49,010 nucleotides of DNA from JALZKA01 sp033856515 (lineage in GTDB: Bacteria; Actinomycetota; Thermoleophilia; Solirubrobacterales; 70-9): NCBI GenBank assembly GCA_033856515.1, contig JAWVEY010000026.1, forward strand, positions 1-49,010. The letters run 5' to 3'. A program made the position numbers and the translations under genes. This document shows positions 1-8,200 of the stretch, piece after piece (the first letter of the stretch is position 1; each line of letters opens with the position of its first letter). The notes under the pieces were generated by a model, which did no database searches, had not been told where the DNA came from, and saw only the letters and a list, made by a program, of their open reading frames with translations.

Positions 1-652
1 GGACCTCGGTCTCGTTGAAGGTGATGGTCGCGGTGTTGGACGCTCGCTGACCCATCTTGTCTTCCTTCTTGTCAACCGTGACCGTGTCGTCCTTGGGGAC
101 CACGAAGGCCGAGATGCCGTTGTGGCCGGCGTCCTTGTCGGTCTTTGCGTAGACCGTGAACCAGTCGGCGTAGCCGCCGTTCGTGATGAAGCACTTGGAG
201 CCGTTGAGGACGTACTTGTCGCCCTTCTTGACGGCCATCGTCTTCATCCCCGAGACGTCGGAGCCGGCGTCCGGCTCGGTCAGGCAGAACGAGGCGAGCT
301 TGGGCTCCTCGGTGAGCATCCCGAGGTACTCCTTCTTGATCTCCTCGGAGCCGCCGAGCGCGACGGGCGTCATCGCCAGGCCGTTGGCGGCGAGCGACGT
401 GCCGATGCCGGAGCAGCCCCAGCCGAGCTCCTCTTCGATCAGGCAACCCGAGAGGAAGTCGAGCCCAGGCCCGCCGTACTCCTCGGGGACGTGGGTGTTC
501 ATCAAGCCGACCTCCCAGGCCTGCTGGATGATCTCCTGAGGCCAAGTGCCTTCCTTGTCGAACTCCCAGGCGACCTTCCGGATCTCCTTTTCGGCGAAGT
601 TATGCGCGAGCTCGCGGAGGTCCTTCTGCTCGTCGGTAAGGGTGAAATCCAC
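1..652 (-). CDS. Acyl-CoA dehydrogenase, N-terminal part (runs off the window)
   Basis: FAD-dependent alpha,beta-dehydrogenation of acyl-CoA thioesters in fatty-acid or branched-chain acid oxidation, cytosolic. The visible 217 residues cover the N-terminal helical domain and much of the middle beta domain. Family hallmarks seen are EEYGGPG near residue 57, the FAD/substrate signature CLTEPDAGSD at 123-132 and GSKCFITNGG at 151-160. The catalytic Glu and C-terminal helical domain lie beyond base 1. The GTG start at 652 is supported by an AAGGAAGG Shine-Dalgarno sequence just upstream and by the typical N-terminus MDFTLTDEQKDLRELA. A short inverted repeat lies 20 nt upstream of the start and may be a regulator site. 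Family is certain; chain-length specificity cannot be read from this part. Confidence 0.93.
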   Translation of the reverse strand, partial: MDFTLTDEQKDLRELAHNFAEKEIRKVAWEFDKEGTWPQEIIQQAWEVGLMNTHVPEEYGGPGLDFLSGCLIEEELGWGCSGIGTSLAANGLAMTPVALGGSEEIKKEYLGMLTEEPKLASFCLTEPDAGSDVSGMKTMAVKKGDKYVLNGSKCFITNGGYADWFTVYAKTDKDAGHNGISAFVVPKDDTVTVDKKEDKMGQRASNTATITFNETEV

Positions 653-671
653 CGTAAGTTCCTTCCTTGAT

Positions 672-685
672 TGACTGGTCAGTCA
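672..685. promoter_or_regulatory. Inverted repeat TGACTG-GT-CAGTCA, candidate TetR-type operator
   Basis: A perfect 6-bp inverted repeat with a 2-nt centre sits between the acyl-CoA dehydrogenase start (652, minus) and the small membrane-protein gene (720, plus). A minus-strand -10-like TAGCTA at 687-692 would put the transcript start inside the repeat. Short palindromes of this kind are typical of TetR-family regulators of acyl-CoA dehydrogenase genes. The regulator is not identified. Confidence 0.4.
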
Positions 686-706
686 GTAGCTAAGACCCGC
701 CAAGGA

Positions 707-712
707 TAGCCT
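707..712 (+). promoter_or_regulatory. -10 hexamer TAGCCT, 7 nt before GTG 720
   Basis: TAGCCT followed by exactly 7 nt and then GTG, with no Shine-Dalgarno sequence. This spacing places the transcript start at the start codon (leaderless). Confidence 0.5.
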
Positions 713-719
713 TTTCCCC

Positions 720-1184
720 GTGCTTCCGCTCGCGCTTTCGAACGGCGATGTGATCCTCCTGATCGTCCTCGTCGCCATCCCGATCGGGGCCCTCAGCTTC
801 ATCGGCTCGGGCGAGGCGTTCAAGCAGATCGGGCGCGGGCCGCTCTCGATCGAGCAGGACTTTCCGCAGGGATCCACCGGCGGCCCGTCGGCCCCGATCT
901 CGGCCGAAGTCCGAGAAGCGGAGATCCGCCAGTTCCTCGAGGCGAAGTCCTACCGCCTTGCGACCCGGGGCGAAAAGCCGTTGGACATCGACGCGGAACT
1001 CGAGCGCATCCTCGCCAACGAGAGCCGAACGGGGTCGCTCACGCGCGACGCGCAGCTCGTCTCCGAGGTCCGCCAGCTGGTCGAGGCGTCGAACGCGAGA
1101 CGCATCCGCATGGGCCGAGAGCCTCTCGACGTCGAGGCAGAGGTGAAGCGCCAGCTCACGGAACTGGAGTCGCTAGGGCAGTAG
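720..1184 (+). CDS. Small membrane-anchored hypothetical protein with a duplicated charged motif
   Basis: No family recognised. The 154-residue protein has one hydrophobic segment (about residues 9-30), then a cytosolic-type charged tail. The tail contains two copies of a roughly 33-residue unit (about 67-99 and 115-148). Each has an R-rich helix followed by G-x-x-PLD-[IV]-[DE]-AE and a basic/Leu ending (GEKPLDIDAELERIL and GREPLDVEAEVKRQL). GTG 720 is chosen because a TAGCCT hexamer lies 7 nt upstream. Two back-to-back hairpins directly follow the stop, so it is probably monocistronic. Function unknown; a small membrane-tethered binding protein is possible but unproven. Confidence 0.7.
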   Translation: MLPLALSNGDVILLIVLVAIPIGALSFIGSGEAFKQIGRGPLSIEQDFPQGSTGGPSAPISAEVREAEIRQFLEAKSYRLATRGEKPLDIDAELERILANESRTGSLTRDAQLVSEVRQLVEASNARRIRMGREPLDVEAEVKRQLTELESLGQ

Positions 1185-1188
1185 ATCA

Positions 1189-1233
1189 CCGAGCCGAAGG
1201 CTCGGAGGGACAGGTCCGGCGGACCTGTCCCTC
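1189..1233 (+). terminator. Two adjacent perfect hairpins after the 720-1184 gene
   Basis: First hairpin: CCGAGCC (1189-1195), loop GAA, GGCTCGG (1199-1205). Second hairpin: a 13-bp perfect stem 1205-1217 / 1221-1233 around a GGC loop. There is no U tract, as is common in high-GC actinobacteria. The two share base 1205, so they cannot both form fully. Confidence 0.55.
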
Positions 1234-1279
1234 GGGCTCCGCAGTAAGACCACCTCGCCATCTGTAAGGTGCCGACTCG

Positions 1280-1627
1280 ATGACTGGAGAGAACCTAGAT
1301 CTGGATGAGCTGGTCCTCCGCCCCGGCACCTATTTCAACCCGAACACCGAGGTCGTCGTAATCGTCGACGACTCCCACTCGATCGACCAGGAGGTCTTCA
1401 GCCTGGACGACCTCAAAGCGGACTGGGTCCACGTCTCCGATGATGTGCCGGTCGACGAGCATGGCCTGGAGCAGTCCATCGAGGCCTTTCAGACGAGCTA
1501 CCACCCCGTCTCGCGCGACGCCGTCGAGGCGACGAGCGCAGAGCACGGCGACGACGAGATCCACCCCGACGAGGAAGTCGACGATCTCGAGCCCGACCCT
1601 GAGTTCGAGGAAGTAGACGACATCTAG
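1280..1627 (+). CDS. Small highly acidic hypothetical protein
   Basis: 115 residues, not recognised. The first about 65 residues contain a beta-strand-like hydrophobic stretch (TEVVVIVDDSHSID) and a folded-looking mix. The last 30 residues are almost all Asp, Glu and Pro (from about residue 90), giving a very low predicted pI. The start has TAAGGT 9 nt upstream and no clear Shine-Dalgarno sequence. The preceding gene ends with hairpins, so it is likely transcribed on its own. The codon pattern fits a real gene of this genome. No signal peptide or membrane segment is visible. Confidence 0.6.
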   Translation: MTGENLDLDELVLRPGTYFNPNTEVVVIVDDSHSIDQEVFSLDDLKADWVHVSDDVPVDEHGLEQSIEAFQTSYHPVSRDAVEATSAEHGDDEIHPDEEVDDLEPDPEFEEVDDI

Positions 1628-1653
1628 CCGCTCGCGGCGTGGTGCCAAGCACT

Positions 1654-1709
1654 GCGGTCTTTCGCGCGCCGTTTCTGGGCTCGAAGTCGTTGCTTGGGCT
1701 ACCAAGGGA
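1654..1709. repeat. Intergenic element, copy A (partner at 18235-18288)
   Basis: Starts with GCGGTCTTTCGCG and, about 40 nt later, has a small hairpin CTTGG-GCTA-CCAAG (1693-1706) followed by GG. The copy at 18235 has the same 13-mer, nearly the same spacing and an equivalent TTGGG/CCCAA hairpin. Both copies lie between convergent genes. Confidence 0.4.
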
Positions 1710-1850
1710 CCTCGGAGGCCGGCGGTGACTCGGATTGCATCCGTTACAAGATCGGTCGGGGTTTGCCACCGTGGAGGTGGTCAACTCCGACCTCAGTCGC
1801 CGAACCCGCCTGGCCCCCCGTTTAATGCCGCCGTTGTTCGCCTGCCATAG

Positions 1851-2057
1851 CTAGCGCGCGATGTCGATCAGGCGGGCCGCGGCGAGGAAGAGTCCTCTCC
1901 CCTCCTCGGTCTCGGCCGAGTGAGTCTGCCCGCCGCCGCCTTCGGTGTAGACGCGGGCGAAGGGCTTGCGGGTGAGACGCCGGCGGCGCACATACGCAGC
2001 GGCCTCATCCGCGTAGCCGGACATGCGGTCGAGGACGAGCCGGTGGGGCTTTTGCAT
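1851..2057 (-). CDS. Small basic hypothetical protein coupled to the roadblock-like gene
   Basis: 68 residues, starting MQKPHRLVLDRMSGY. Its ATG (2057-2055) shares one base with the upstream gene's TGA stop (TGATG). A GGAGG-like sequence lies inside the upstream coding end. This is a classic translationally coupled pair. The middle is rich in Arg (YVRRRRLTRK) and the C-terminal half ends in a short hydrophobic helix. No family recognised. The partner is a roadblock-like protein, so it may be an interaction partner in a small-GTPase or polarity-like module. That is inference only. Confidence 0.55.
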   Translation of the reverse strand: MQKPHRLVLDRMSGYADEAAAYVRRRRLTRKPFARVYTEGGGGQTHSAETEEGRGLFLAAARLIDIAR

Positions 2058-2455
2058 CAGGCGGCCTCCGCGGTCGCCGGCGCCGGCGCCGCGTGCTGTC
2101 GCGCAAGCCTCAGCGCCGCGCGCATGTCGGCGAACATCAGCGAAGCCAAGGTGAACCGGGCTGCAACCGTGACCATCGCGAGGTCGCCCGAGCGGACGAC
2201 GAAGACCTCGCCCTCCTCCGTGGCGACGTGTGCGTGGGTCGCCGGCTTCCCGGCGGCCGCGTCCGCAGAATCCAGGAGAGCGGGGCCCGCATCGGCCCAG
2301 CGTTGAGGGGAGCCAGTCGCTGCCAGGACCCCTTCCGCTCCGAAAATCACACAACCGCGGACGTCCGGCGAGGCGGCGGCAAAGCGGTCCACTGCGTCCG
2401 CCGGAGCCTCGGGCGAGGTCCCTCGAATTCGTTGGGCCGGTGAAGGGTCCGCCAT
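2057..2455 (-). CDS. Roadblock/LC7-like small protein
   Basis: 132 residues from ATG 2455. After a disordered start, the pattern GCVIFGAEGVLAATG, then EEGEVFVVRSGDLAMVTVA and a helical end matches the compact alpha/beta roadblock/LC7 fold in strand order and length. In bacteria such proteins regulate Ras-like GTPases (MglB type) or act with them. No GTPase gene is in this window. The start is chosen because TATTTT lies 8 nt upstream. It is followed by an overlapping small gene. Alternative: an unrelated small alpha/beta protein, since no absolutely diagnostic motif exists for this fold. Confidence 0.55.
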   Translation of the reverse strand: MADPSPAQRIRGTSPEAPADAVDRFAAASPDVRGCVIFGAEGVLAATGSPQRWADAGPALLDSADAAAGKPATHAHVATEEGEVFVVRSGDLAMVTVAARFTLASLMFADMRAALRLARQHAAPAPATAEAA

Positions 2456-2462
2456 CCCCTGA

Positions 2463-2469
2463 CAAAATA
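2463..2469. promoter_or_regulatory. Overlapping divergent -10 elements between starts 2455 (-) and 2476 (+)
   Basis: Plus strand: CAAAAT (2463-2468), then 7 nt, then GTG 2476. Minus strand: TATTTT (complement of 2464-2469), then 8 nt, then ATG 2455. The two start codons are only 20 nt apart, so the -10 boxes physically overlap and initiation at one should exclude the other. Confidence 0.5.
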
Positions 2470-2475
2470 GCCAGC

Positions 2476-2616
2476 GTGAACACATCCAGGGTTACGTGGC
2501 TCGTCACCGTCGGCATCTGCGCGATCGCCGCCGTCGTGCTCGTCCTGAATGGCTACACGGGCTACTCGATCACGGTCGGCGCGGTGGGAATCGCGGCCGC
2601 GGTCAACCTCCGCTAG
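2476..2616 (+). CDS. 46-residue two-helix membrane protein
   Basis: Starts at GTG 2476 (MNTSRVTWLVTVGICAIAAV). Two hydrophobic helices, about residues 7-23 and 28-44, are joined by NGYTGY, so nearly the whole protein is membrane-embedded. The -10-like CAAAAT sits 7 nt upstream of the start. Its 3' end overlaps the convergent CDF transporter stop by 14 nt. Not recognised. It is short, but the promoter spacing and clean hydrophobic pattern support a real gene. Confidence 0.5.
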   Translation: MNTSRVTWLVTVGICAIAAVVLVLNGYTGYSITVGAVGIAAAVNLR

Positions 2617-3532
2617 GGGGCTCCTCGGCAGTCGAGTGCCGCAGCGGGCTGCCTTCAAGCTCACGGTGGGAGCTCTCCGGCTCGACGTGGATGAGGACGT
2701 CTGAGCGCGGCAGCTCGGCCCTGATCGCATCGCGGAGCTCATGCGCCGCCTCGTGGGCGCGTTCCAGGCTGGTCCCGTTCCGGAACTGCACATGGAGGTC
2801 GATCCAGCGCCGCGCGCCGGCACGACGGGCACGGAGCTTGTGGTAGCCGAGCATCTCCGGCGGCCTTGCGGCCGCGATCGTCGCCTCGATCCGGTCGAGC
2901 TCCTCCGGCGGCGGCGCCTCGTCCATCAGAACGCTTCCCGAGCGTCGCATGATCCTCACTCCCGAGATGACGATCACGACGGCGACGACCATGGCGGCGA
3001 TCGCGTCGAAGGCCGGCTCGTCGGTGATCTCGACCAGCACCAGGCCGGCGAGCACTCCGAGCGAGGTGAACGCATCGGCGCGAAGGTGCGCGGCATCGCC
3101 CTCGAGCGCAGGTGACGCCAGGCTCTTGGCGCGCCGGCCCAAGAGGCCGGAGACCGCCAGGTTGAGTACCGCCGAGAATGCGATCACGGCGATGCCGATG
3201 CCGAGCGACTCGATCTCGGCGCCCACCACAAGCCTCCGCGTCGCCTCGAAGATGATGATCCCGGCTCCGACCAGGATCAGCATCCCCTCGATGGTGGCGG
3301 CCAGGTTCTCGGCTTTCTCGTGGCCGTAGGGGTGATCCTCGTCGGGCGGAACGTCGGCGCGGCGCACGGAGATCAGGGCAACGAACGAGGCCATCAGGTC
3401 GATCGAGGAATGGATCGCCTCGGTGAGGATCGAGATCGACCCCGTGATCGCCGCCGCGACGAGCTTGAGAGCGATCAGGAAGGCGTTTGAGAACACGGAC
3501 AGGAGCGCCGCACTCGACTTGGTCTGGATCAC
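2603..3532 (-). CDS. Cation diffusion facilitator (CDF) metal exporter
   Basis: A proton-coupled divalent metal transporter of the inner membrane (Zn/Fe/Mn/Co-type), 309 residues, full length. Six hydrophobic segments fill residues 8-205. Metal-site motifs seen are HSSID in TM2 (about residue 41) and HLRAD in TM5 (about 150), each an HxxxD pair as in Zn/Cd-type members. HPYGHEKAE follows TM2. The C-terminal cytoplasmic ferredoxin-like domain (about 210-290) includes WIDLHVQFRNGTSLERAH. Its start overlaps the rdgB stop (ATGA), so the two are co-transcribed and coupled. Metal specificity is not certain. Confidence 0.92.
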   Translation of the reverse strand: MIQTKSSAALLSVFSNAFLIALKLVAAAITGSISILTEAIHSSIDLMASFVALISVRRADVPPDEDHPYGHEKAENLAATIEGMLILVGAGIIIFEATRRLVVGAEIESLGIGIAVIAFSAVLNLAVSGLLGRRAKSLASPALEGDAAHLRADAFTSLGVLAGLVLVEITDEPAFDAIAAMVVAVVIVISGVRIMRRSGSVLMDEAPPPEELDRIEATIAAARPPEMLGYHKLRARRAGARRWIDLHVQFRNGTSLERAHEAAHELRDAIRAELPRSDVLIHVEPESSHRELEGSPLRHSTAEEPPSGG

Positions 3533-4119
3533 GCGGCACCACCCAGACCGAGCTCCTCGGCGAGCATTCGCGCCGCACGGCCGCGATGGCTGATCGCGTG
3601 CTTCTCGGAGTCTGAGAGCTCGGCCATCGTGCGCTCATCATCGGGCCCCGTATCGAGCGGCACGAACGCCGGGTCGTAACCGAAGCCGCGGGTCCCGCGC
3701 GGCTCGAGAATCAAGGTGCCCTCGCAGCGCGCTTCGACAACCGTCTCGGCGCCATCCGCATCGACGTGGGCAAGCGCGCAGACGTACGCGACGTGCCTGT
3801 CGCCGGAATGGCGGAGCTCCGAGATCAGGAGGTCGAGGTTCTCCTGGTCGGTGGCGTTCTCACCTGCGAAGCGGGCGGAGCGCACGCCTGGGCGCCCCCC
3901 GAGAGCGCGGGCTGCGATCCCGGAGTCGTCGGCAAGCGCCGCCTCGCCATAGGCCTTGTGCGTGGCTCGAGCCTTGATCAGGGCGTTCGCCTCGAACGTC
4001 TCGCCGTCCTCGGGAGGAAGCTCAACCTCGGGGGCCAGTGGGACCAACTCGGCAGCGGCGAGTATCTGCGAGAGCTCGCGGAGCTTGTGCTCATTCCGGG
4101 TGGCGGCGATCAGGCGCAT
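3529..4119 (-). CDS. rdgB: XTP/dITP diphosphatase (RdgB/HAM1)
   Basis: Hydrolyses ITP, dITP and XTP to monophosphates, keeping deaminated purines out of DNA and RNA. 196 residues, normal length. Family features: the N-terminal substrate loop ATRNEHKLREL (6-16), E-DGETFEANA (37-47), the ADDSG motif (63-67) with GVRSARFAG after it, and GTRGFGYDPAF followed by SDSEKHAISHRG near the C-terminus. Follows rph by 9 nt and overlaps the CDF gene by 4 nt, so it is part of the rph-rdgB-CDF operon. The rph-rdgB pairing is widespread in bacteria and supports the call. Confidence 0.96.
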   Translation of the reverse strand: MRLIAATRNEHKLRELSQILAAAELVPLAPEVELPPEDGETFEANALIKARATHKAYGEAALADDSGIAARALGGRPGVRSARFAGENATDQENLDLLISELRHSGDRHVAYVCALAHVDADGAETVVEARCEGTLILEPRGTRGFGYDPAFVPLDTGPDDERTMAELSDSEKHAISHRGRAARMLAEELGLGGAA

Positions 4120-4128
4120 GGGGCCTGC

Positions 4129-4854
4129 TTAGGGTTTGATGCAGGCGGCCGTCTGGGCCTCGCGCAGCGTCGCCATCGCCGGCTCGGCCAGAGCGAGGAG
4201 CTCGTCCAGGCGCGCCTTGGTCACCGGCGTCTGCTCGGCCGTCGCCTGGACCTCGACGAGTCCTTCCGGCCCTGCCATGACGATGTTGGCGTCCACCTCG
4301 GCGCGCGAGTCCTCGGAGTAGTCGAGGTCGCACAGGGCCTCGCCGTCGACTAGCCCGCACGAGATGGCCGCAAGCTGATCGGTGATCGGGTCACTGGTGA
4401 TCTCGCCGGCTTCCATCAACGAGTTGAGCGCGAGCCTGAGCGCTACCCAGCCTCCCGTGATCGAGGCGCAGCGGGTGCCGCCGTCGGCCTGGAGGACGTC
4501 GCAGTCCACGTAGACGCTGCGCTCGCCAAGCGCGTCCAGGTCGACGACCGCGCGTAGCGAGCGGCCGATCAGGCGCTGGATCTCGACGCCGCGCCCGTCC
4601 TGGCGGCCCTTGCGGGAATCCCGCTCCTTGCGCTCTCCTGTGGACGCTGGAAGCATCGAGTACTCGGCTGTAACCCATCCCCTGCCGCGACCCTCCATCC
4701 AGCGCGGGACCTTCTCGGAGACGGACGCCGTGCAGATCACACGGGTCTCGCCCTGCGAATAAAGCGCGGAGCCGGTTGCCGTCCGCACGAAGCCCGGCTC
4801 GATCTCAATCGGCCTGGGCTCATGCGCGGCACGGTCGTAGCTGCGGGTGGCCAT
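4129..4854 (-). CDS. rph: Ribonuclease PH
   Basis: Phosphorolytic 3'-5' exoribonuclease that trims tRNA 3' ends. 241 residues, normal length. Diagnostic blocks seen: GRGWVTAEYSMLPAST near residue 58, the basic R-KGRQDGRGVEIQRLIGRSLR region, and the phosphate/catalytic block DCDVLQADGGTRCASITG near 125-142. The start ATG 4854 gives the usual short N-terminus (SYDRAAHEPRPIEIEPGF). First of a probable rph-rdgB-CDF operon; the prepilin gene lies 39 nt upstream on the same strand and may or may not be co-transcribed. Confidence 0.97.
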   Translation of the reverse strand: MATRSYDRAAHEPRPIEIEPGFVRTATGSALYSQGETRVICTASVSEKVPRWMEGRGRGWVTAEYSMLPASTGERKERDSRKGRQDGRGVEIQRLIGRSLRAVVDLDALGERSVYVDCDVLQADGGTRCASITGGWVALRLALNSLMEAGEITSDPITDQLAAISCGLVDGEALCDLDYSEDSRAEVDANIVMAGPEGLVEVQATAEQTPVTKARLDELLALAEPAMATLREAQTAACIKP

Positions 4855-4893
4855 TGCGCCAGTCTTCCAGACGGCGCATACGGCCCCCGCGAT

Positions 4894-5118
4894 CTAGTCG
4901 TTAAATGTGATCGCCTGAACGGCGCTCTTGATCTTCGCGACGATGACCTCGGCGATGTCGAGGCCGGATTCGCCCGAGAACCCCTTCATGGCAGCGACCA
5001 TGCCGACCATGAGAAGCGAGACGAGCAGGATCAGGCCGACGTACTCGACGGTGCCCTGACCGGCTTGTGAGCCGAGGCGTGCCCGGGCGGCCCGGACAAG
5101 GTGGATCGAAGTTGCCAT
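4894..5118 (-). CDS. Orphan Flp/type IV-like prepilin
   Basis: 74 residues from ATG 5118, with AAAGGGG upstream as ribosome-binding site. A basic leader of about 20 residues ends in G before QGTVEYVGLILLVSLLMVG, so cleavage after Gly would leave Glu at mature position +5. That is the hallmark of type IV/Flp pilins. The hydrophobic stretch is about 20 residues, followed by a short amphipathic tail. No tad assembly, prepilin peptidase or secretion ATPase gene is in the window, so the machinery must be elsewhere. Family confident, role in adhesion or secretion inferred. Confidence 0.75.
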   Translation of the reverse strand: MATSIHLVRAARARLGSQAGQGTVEYVGLILLVSLLMVGMVAAMKGFSGESGLDIAEVIVAKIKSAVQAITFND

Positions 5119-5244
5119 CAAAGGTGGCCCCTTTCATTTCGGAGTTGACGTCCCGAATGCTCCAGCGGGTAGAACCACAGAACAAGACGCAGGCGTGCCA
5201 ATTCGCAAAAGAGAGGGGCGCGGGACTGAACCGCGCGCGGTTTG

Positions 5245-5250
5245 TAGAGT
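5245..5250 (+). promoter_or_regulatory. -10 hexamer TAGAGT, 8 nt before GTG 5259
   Basis: TAGAGT, then 8 nt, then GTG 5259. The open frame extends upstream to 5067, but the first 64 codons there are not coding-like. This hexamer supports the GTG as a leaderless start. Confidence 0.5.
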
Positions 5251-5258
5251 CACGGCTC

Positions 5259-8200
5259 GTGGCACAACGCCGATTCAGCTTCCGTCGACGCAAGGACGCC
5301 GATACCGCGGACGCTGCCCAAGGGTCCGCAGACGATGCGCCCGAGGGCTCGACCGGGTCCGGCCCTCCCGAGCCCAGCCCGCCTCCAGCCGACGAGGCGC
5401 CCAAGGCCGTGCCCAAGGGCCTGCCCGGCGAACGGCCCACGGTCGTCCAGACCTCGGTGAAGGCCGACGACGGCGAAGGCGACGGCTCGGCTCAAGAAGA
5501 CGAAGCAGCGGTCGAGAGCGACGAACCGAAGGCCGGGCTCTTCGACCACGCGAGCGATACAGACGACTTTTCGCCTCCGTCACAGACCGACGCCGAGGCC
5601 CCTGCGCCCGAGGCTGAGGTCGAGGACTTCGCCCCAAGCGACGCCGCCGCCCCTGTTGAGCCCAAGCGCCAGGACCCACCCACCCAGGAATGGCAGGTGG
5701 ACACGGGCCAAGAGCCGCCGCCGAAGCAGGAGCGGCCCGCGACACCGAGGAGCTTCGTGCCGCCCAGCGTCCGGAAGGTGCCCGAGCCCGAGCCGGCGCC
5801 GGAGCAGCCGCCGGAGAGCTTCCTGCCGACAGGCGTTGAGCCCGCTCAAGCCCCCGCCCCGGAGGAGCCCGAGCCAACCCCGGCCCCCGATACCGAGTCG
5901 GAAGTCGACCGGCAAATCAGGGAGGCAGCGGCAGCAGCTGCGCAAGCCGCCGAGGAGCGCGCGATCGACGAGATCGTCGCACTGGAGGAGGATCTGGAGA
6001 ACGCCAAGCGCGAGGGAGCAGAGAAGCTCTCAGCCGCCGAGGCGAAGCTCGCCGAAGCCGAGCAGCGAATCAAGGACGAAGCTGCCGCGGCGGAAGAGCG
6101 CGCTCGCAGCGAATCTGCCCAGGCGCTCGAGCAAGCGAAGAAGGAGGCCGCCGAAGCTGAGGCCCGCGCCACGTCCCAGCTTGAAGCCGCGGCGGGCGAG
6201 ACCGGAGCAGCCCGCGCCCTGGAGGAGCAGGCTCGCGCAGGCGCCGCCAAGTGGCTCCGTGACCAGGTCAAGCAAATCGAGCGTGGCCAGGACGAGCGGC
6301 TGGCGGAGGAAGTCAAGAAGGCACGTGCAGAAGCCGAGGAGGCGACGCGCGAGGCGCTGGCCGCCAAGCTTGCCGCCGATGCCGACGGGCGGACGGCCCA
6401 GGAGGTCGAGCGCGTCCGCAAGGAGAACGAGGAACGCGTGGCCGCTGCCGAGAAGCGCGCCGCCGAGGCCGAGGAGCGGGCGGCCAAGGCTGCCGCGGAG
6501 TCCGAAGAAAAGGCCGCGAGCGCTTCAACGGGCGCCGAGGCCCCCGCCGCCGAGCTCCAGGCAGCCATCGAGGCCCGCGACAGCACCGCGGCCGAGCTCG
6601 AGTCGGCGATCCGGTCGCGTGATTCAGCTTCAGCCGAACTGCGAAACGCAAACGAGGAGCGCGAGGCGGCCAAGGCCGAGCTCGAGGCTGCGATCAAGGC
6701 AAAGGAAGAAGCCGAAGCCCGCGCCAATGCGGCCGAAGAGGATGCCGAAGCCCGCGCCAAGGCGCCTGCCGCCGACCCCAACCGCGTCGACACCGCCGTC
6801 CAGGAGGCGCTGACCCAGGCCCAGGAGGCCGAGAGCCGGGCCACGCAGACCCAGCTCGCTCGGACCGAGGCCGAGCGCCGGATCCGCGAAGAGGCCGACG
6901 AGCGGGTGGAGGCGGAAACCGCCGACCTGCGCCGGGAGCTCGAGCAGGTCAAGGCGACCCTCGACGACCGCGTCCGCGAGGAGGCGGACCGGATCCGCAC
7001 CGAGGCCGATGCGAAGGCCGACGAGATCGCGGCCGAGCGCGCCGCCGCGGCCACGGAAGAGGCCCGCGTAGAGATCGAGAACCTGGCGCTTCAGTCCGCC
7101 GAGACCACCCGCACGCAGATTGAGGAGCGCGCCCGCGCTGAAGCCGATGAGAAGGCTGCCGCCGATCTCGACCGCGTCCGCAAGGAGGCCGAGGACCGCT
7201 TGCGCGAAGAGGTCGACGCCGCGCGCGCCGCTCAGAAGGAGCGATACGAGGCAGAGCTTCAGAAGCGCGCCGAGGAGCTCGAGGCCGAGCGCGAGGAGAA
7301 GACCAGGATCCTCGAGAGCTCAGATCGCCGCCTTCAGGAGATCGAGCAGCGCGCCCTTGCCGCGGCCGAGCGCGTCGCCGCCGCAGAAGTAGAGCTTGCG
7401 AAGGAGGCCGAACGGCTCAAGGCCAGCGCTGAGCAGCGCATCGCGGACGAAACCGCCCGCGCCGAGCGTGAGGCCACCGACGCAGCCAACGCCCGCGTCA
7501 AGGAACGCGAGGAGGAGCTTGCCGAGGCCGTCGAGGAGACCGAGCGCGAGAAGGCTGACGCGGCCGAACAGATCCGCGAGACGGAGAAGCGAACGACGGA
7601 CGAGATCGAGCAGATGCGCATCGACGCGGACGCGCGGGTCACGAACACTGCCGCTGAGGCCCGCGCCTCGACCGAGGAGCGCGTCAGAGCCGAAGAGCAG
7701 GAGAAGCAGGCGGCCGAGATCGAGCGACTCCGCGCTGAGGTTGCCGCTGAGAAGGACAAGGCAATCGCGGAGGCTCAGGCCGAGGCCCGCTCCGAGGTCA
7801 ACGAGGTAAAGGCCGAGCGCGCGAAGGCGCTCACGGACTCTGAGCGACAGCTTCAGGCCGCCGACGAGCGTGCGCGCAAGGCCGAGGAAGCCGCTGCAAA
7901 GGCGGCCGTCGATGCCAGGGCAGAGGCCGCCACATGGCTCGAGGAGCAGACAGGCCAGATCCGCGAGGAGGGCGAGCGGCACGCCGCTGAGCAGGTCCGC
8001 ACCGCGATCGCCGAGACCGAGGCCAAGGCCCAGTCCGAGCATGAGGCCAGTCTCAACGCCGAGCTGGAGCGCGCCCGGGCCGAGGCCGAGGAAAACTTGA
8101 AGCGCGAGGCCGACGCCGCCCGCGCTGCCGCCGAGGCGGAGGGCACGCAGCGGGTCCGCGAACGCGAGGAACAGCTCTATCGCGAGCGCGCAGCGCTCGA

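Noticed and set aside
2058..2516. Upstream part of the long minus-strand frame ending at 1851
   Set aside because: It runs through the roadblock-like gene in another frame and is low-complexity. Only the part from ATG 2057, which is coupled to the stop of the roadblock-like gene, looks real.
5145..5175. TTGACG / TAGAAC as a sigma-70 promoter for the coiled-coil gene
   Set aside because: The spacing is 19 nt and TAGAAC is a poor -10. The TAGAGT element nearer the start fits better.
5067..5258. Upstream extension of the coiled-coil gene to 5067
   Set aside because: The extra 64 codons overlap the prepilin gene on the other strand and look non-coding. GTG 5259 has a -10 element 8 nt upstream and begins with RRFSFRRRK, matching the repeat of that motif later.
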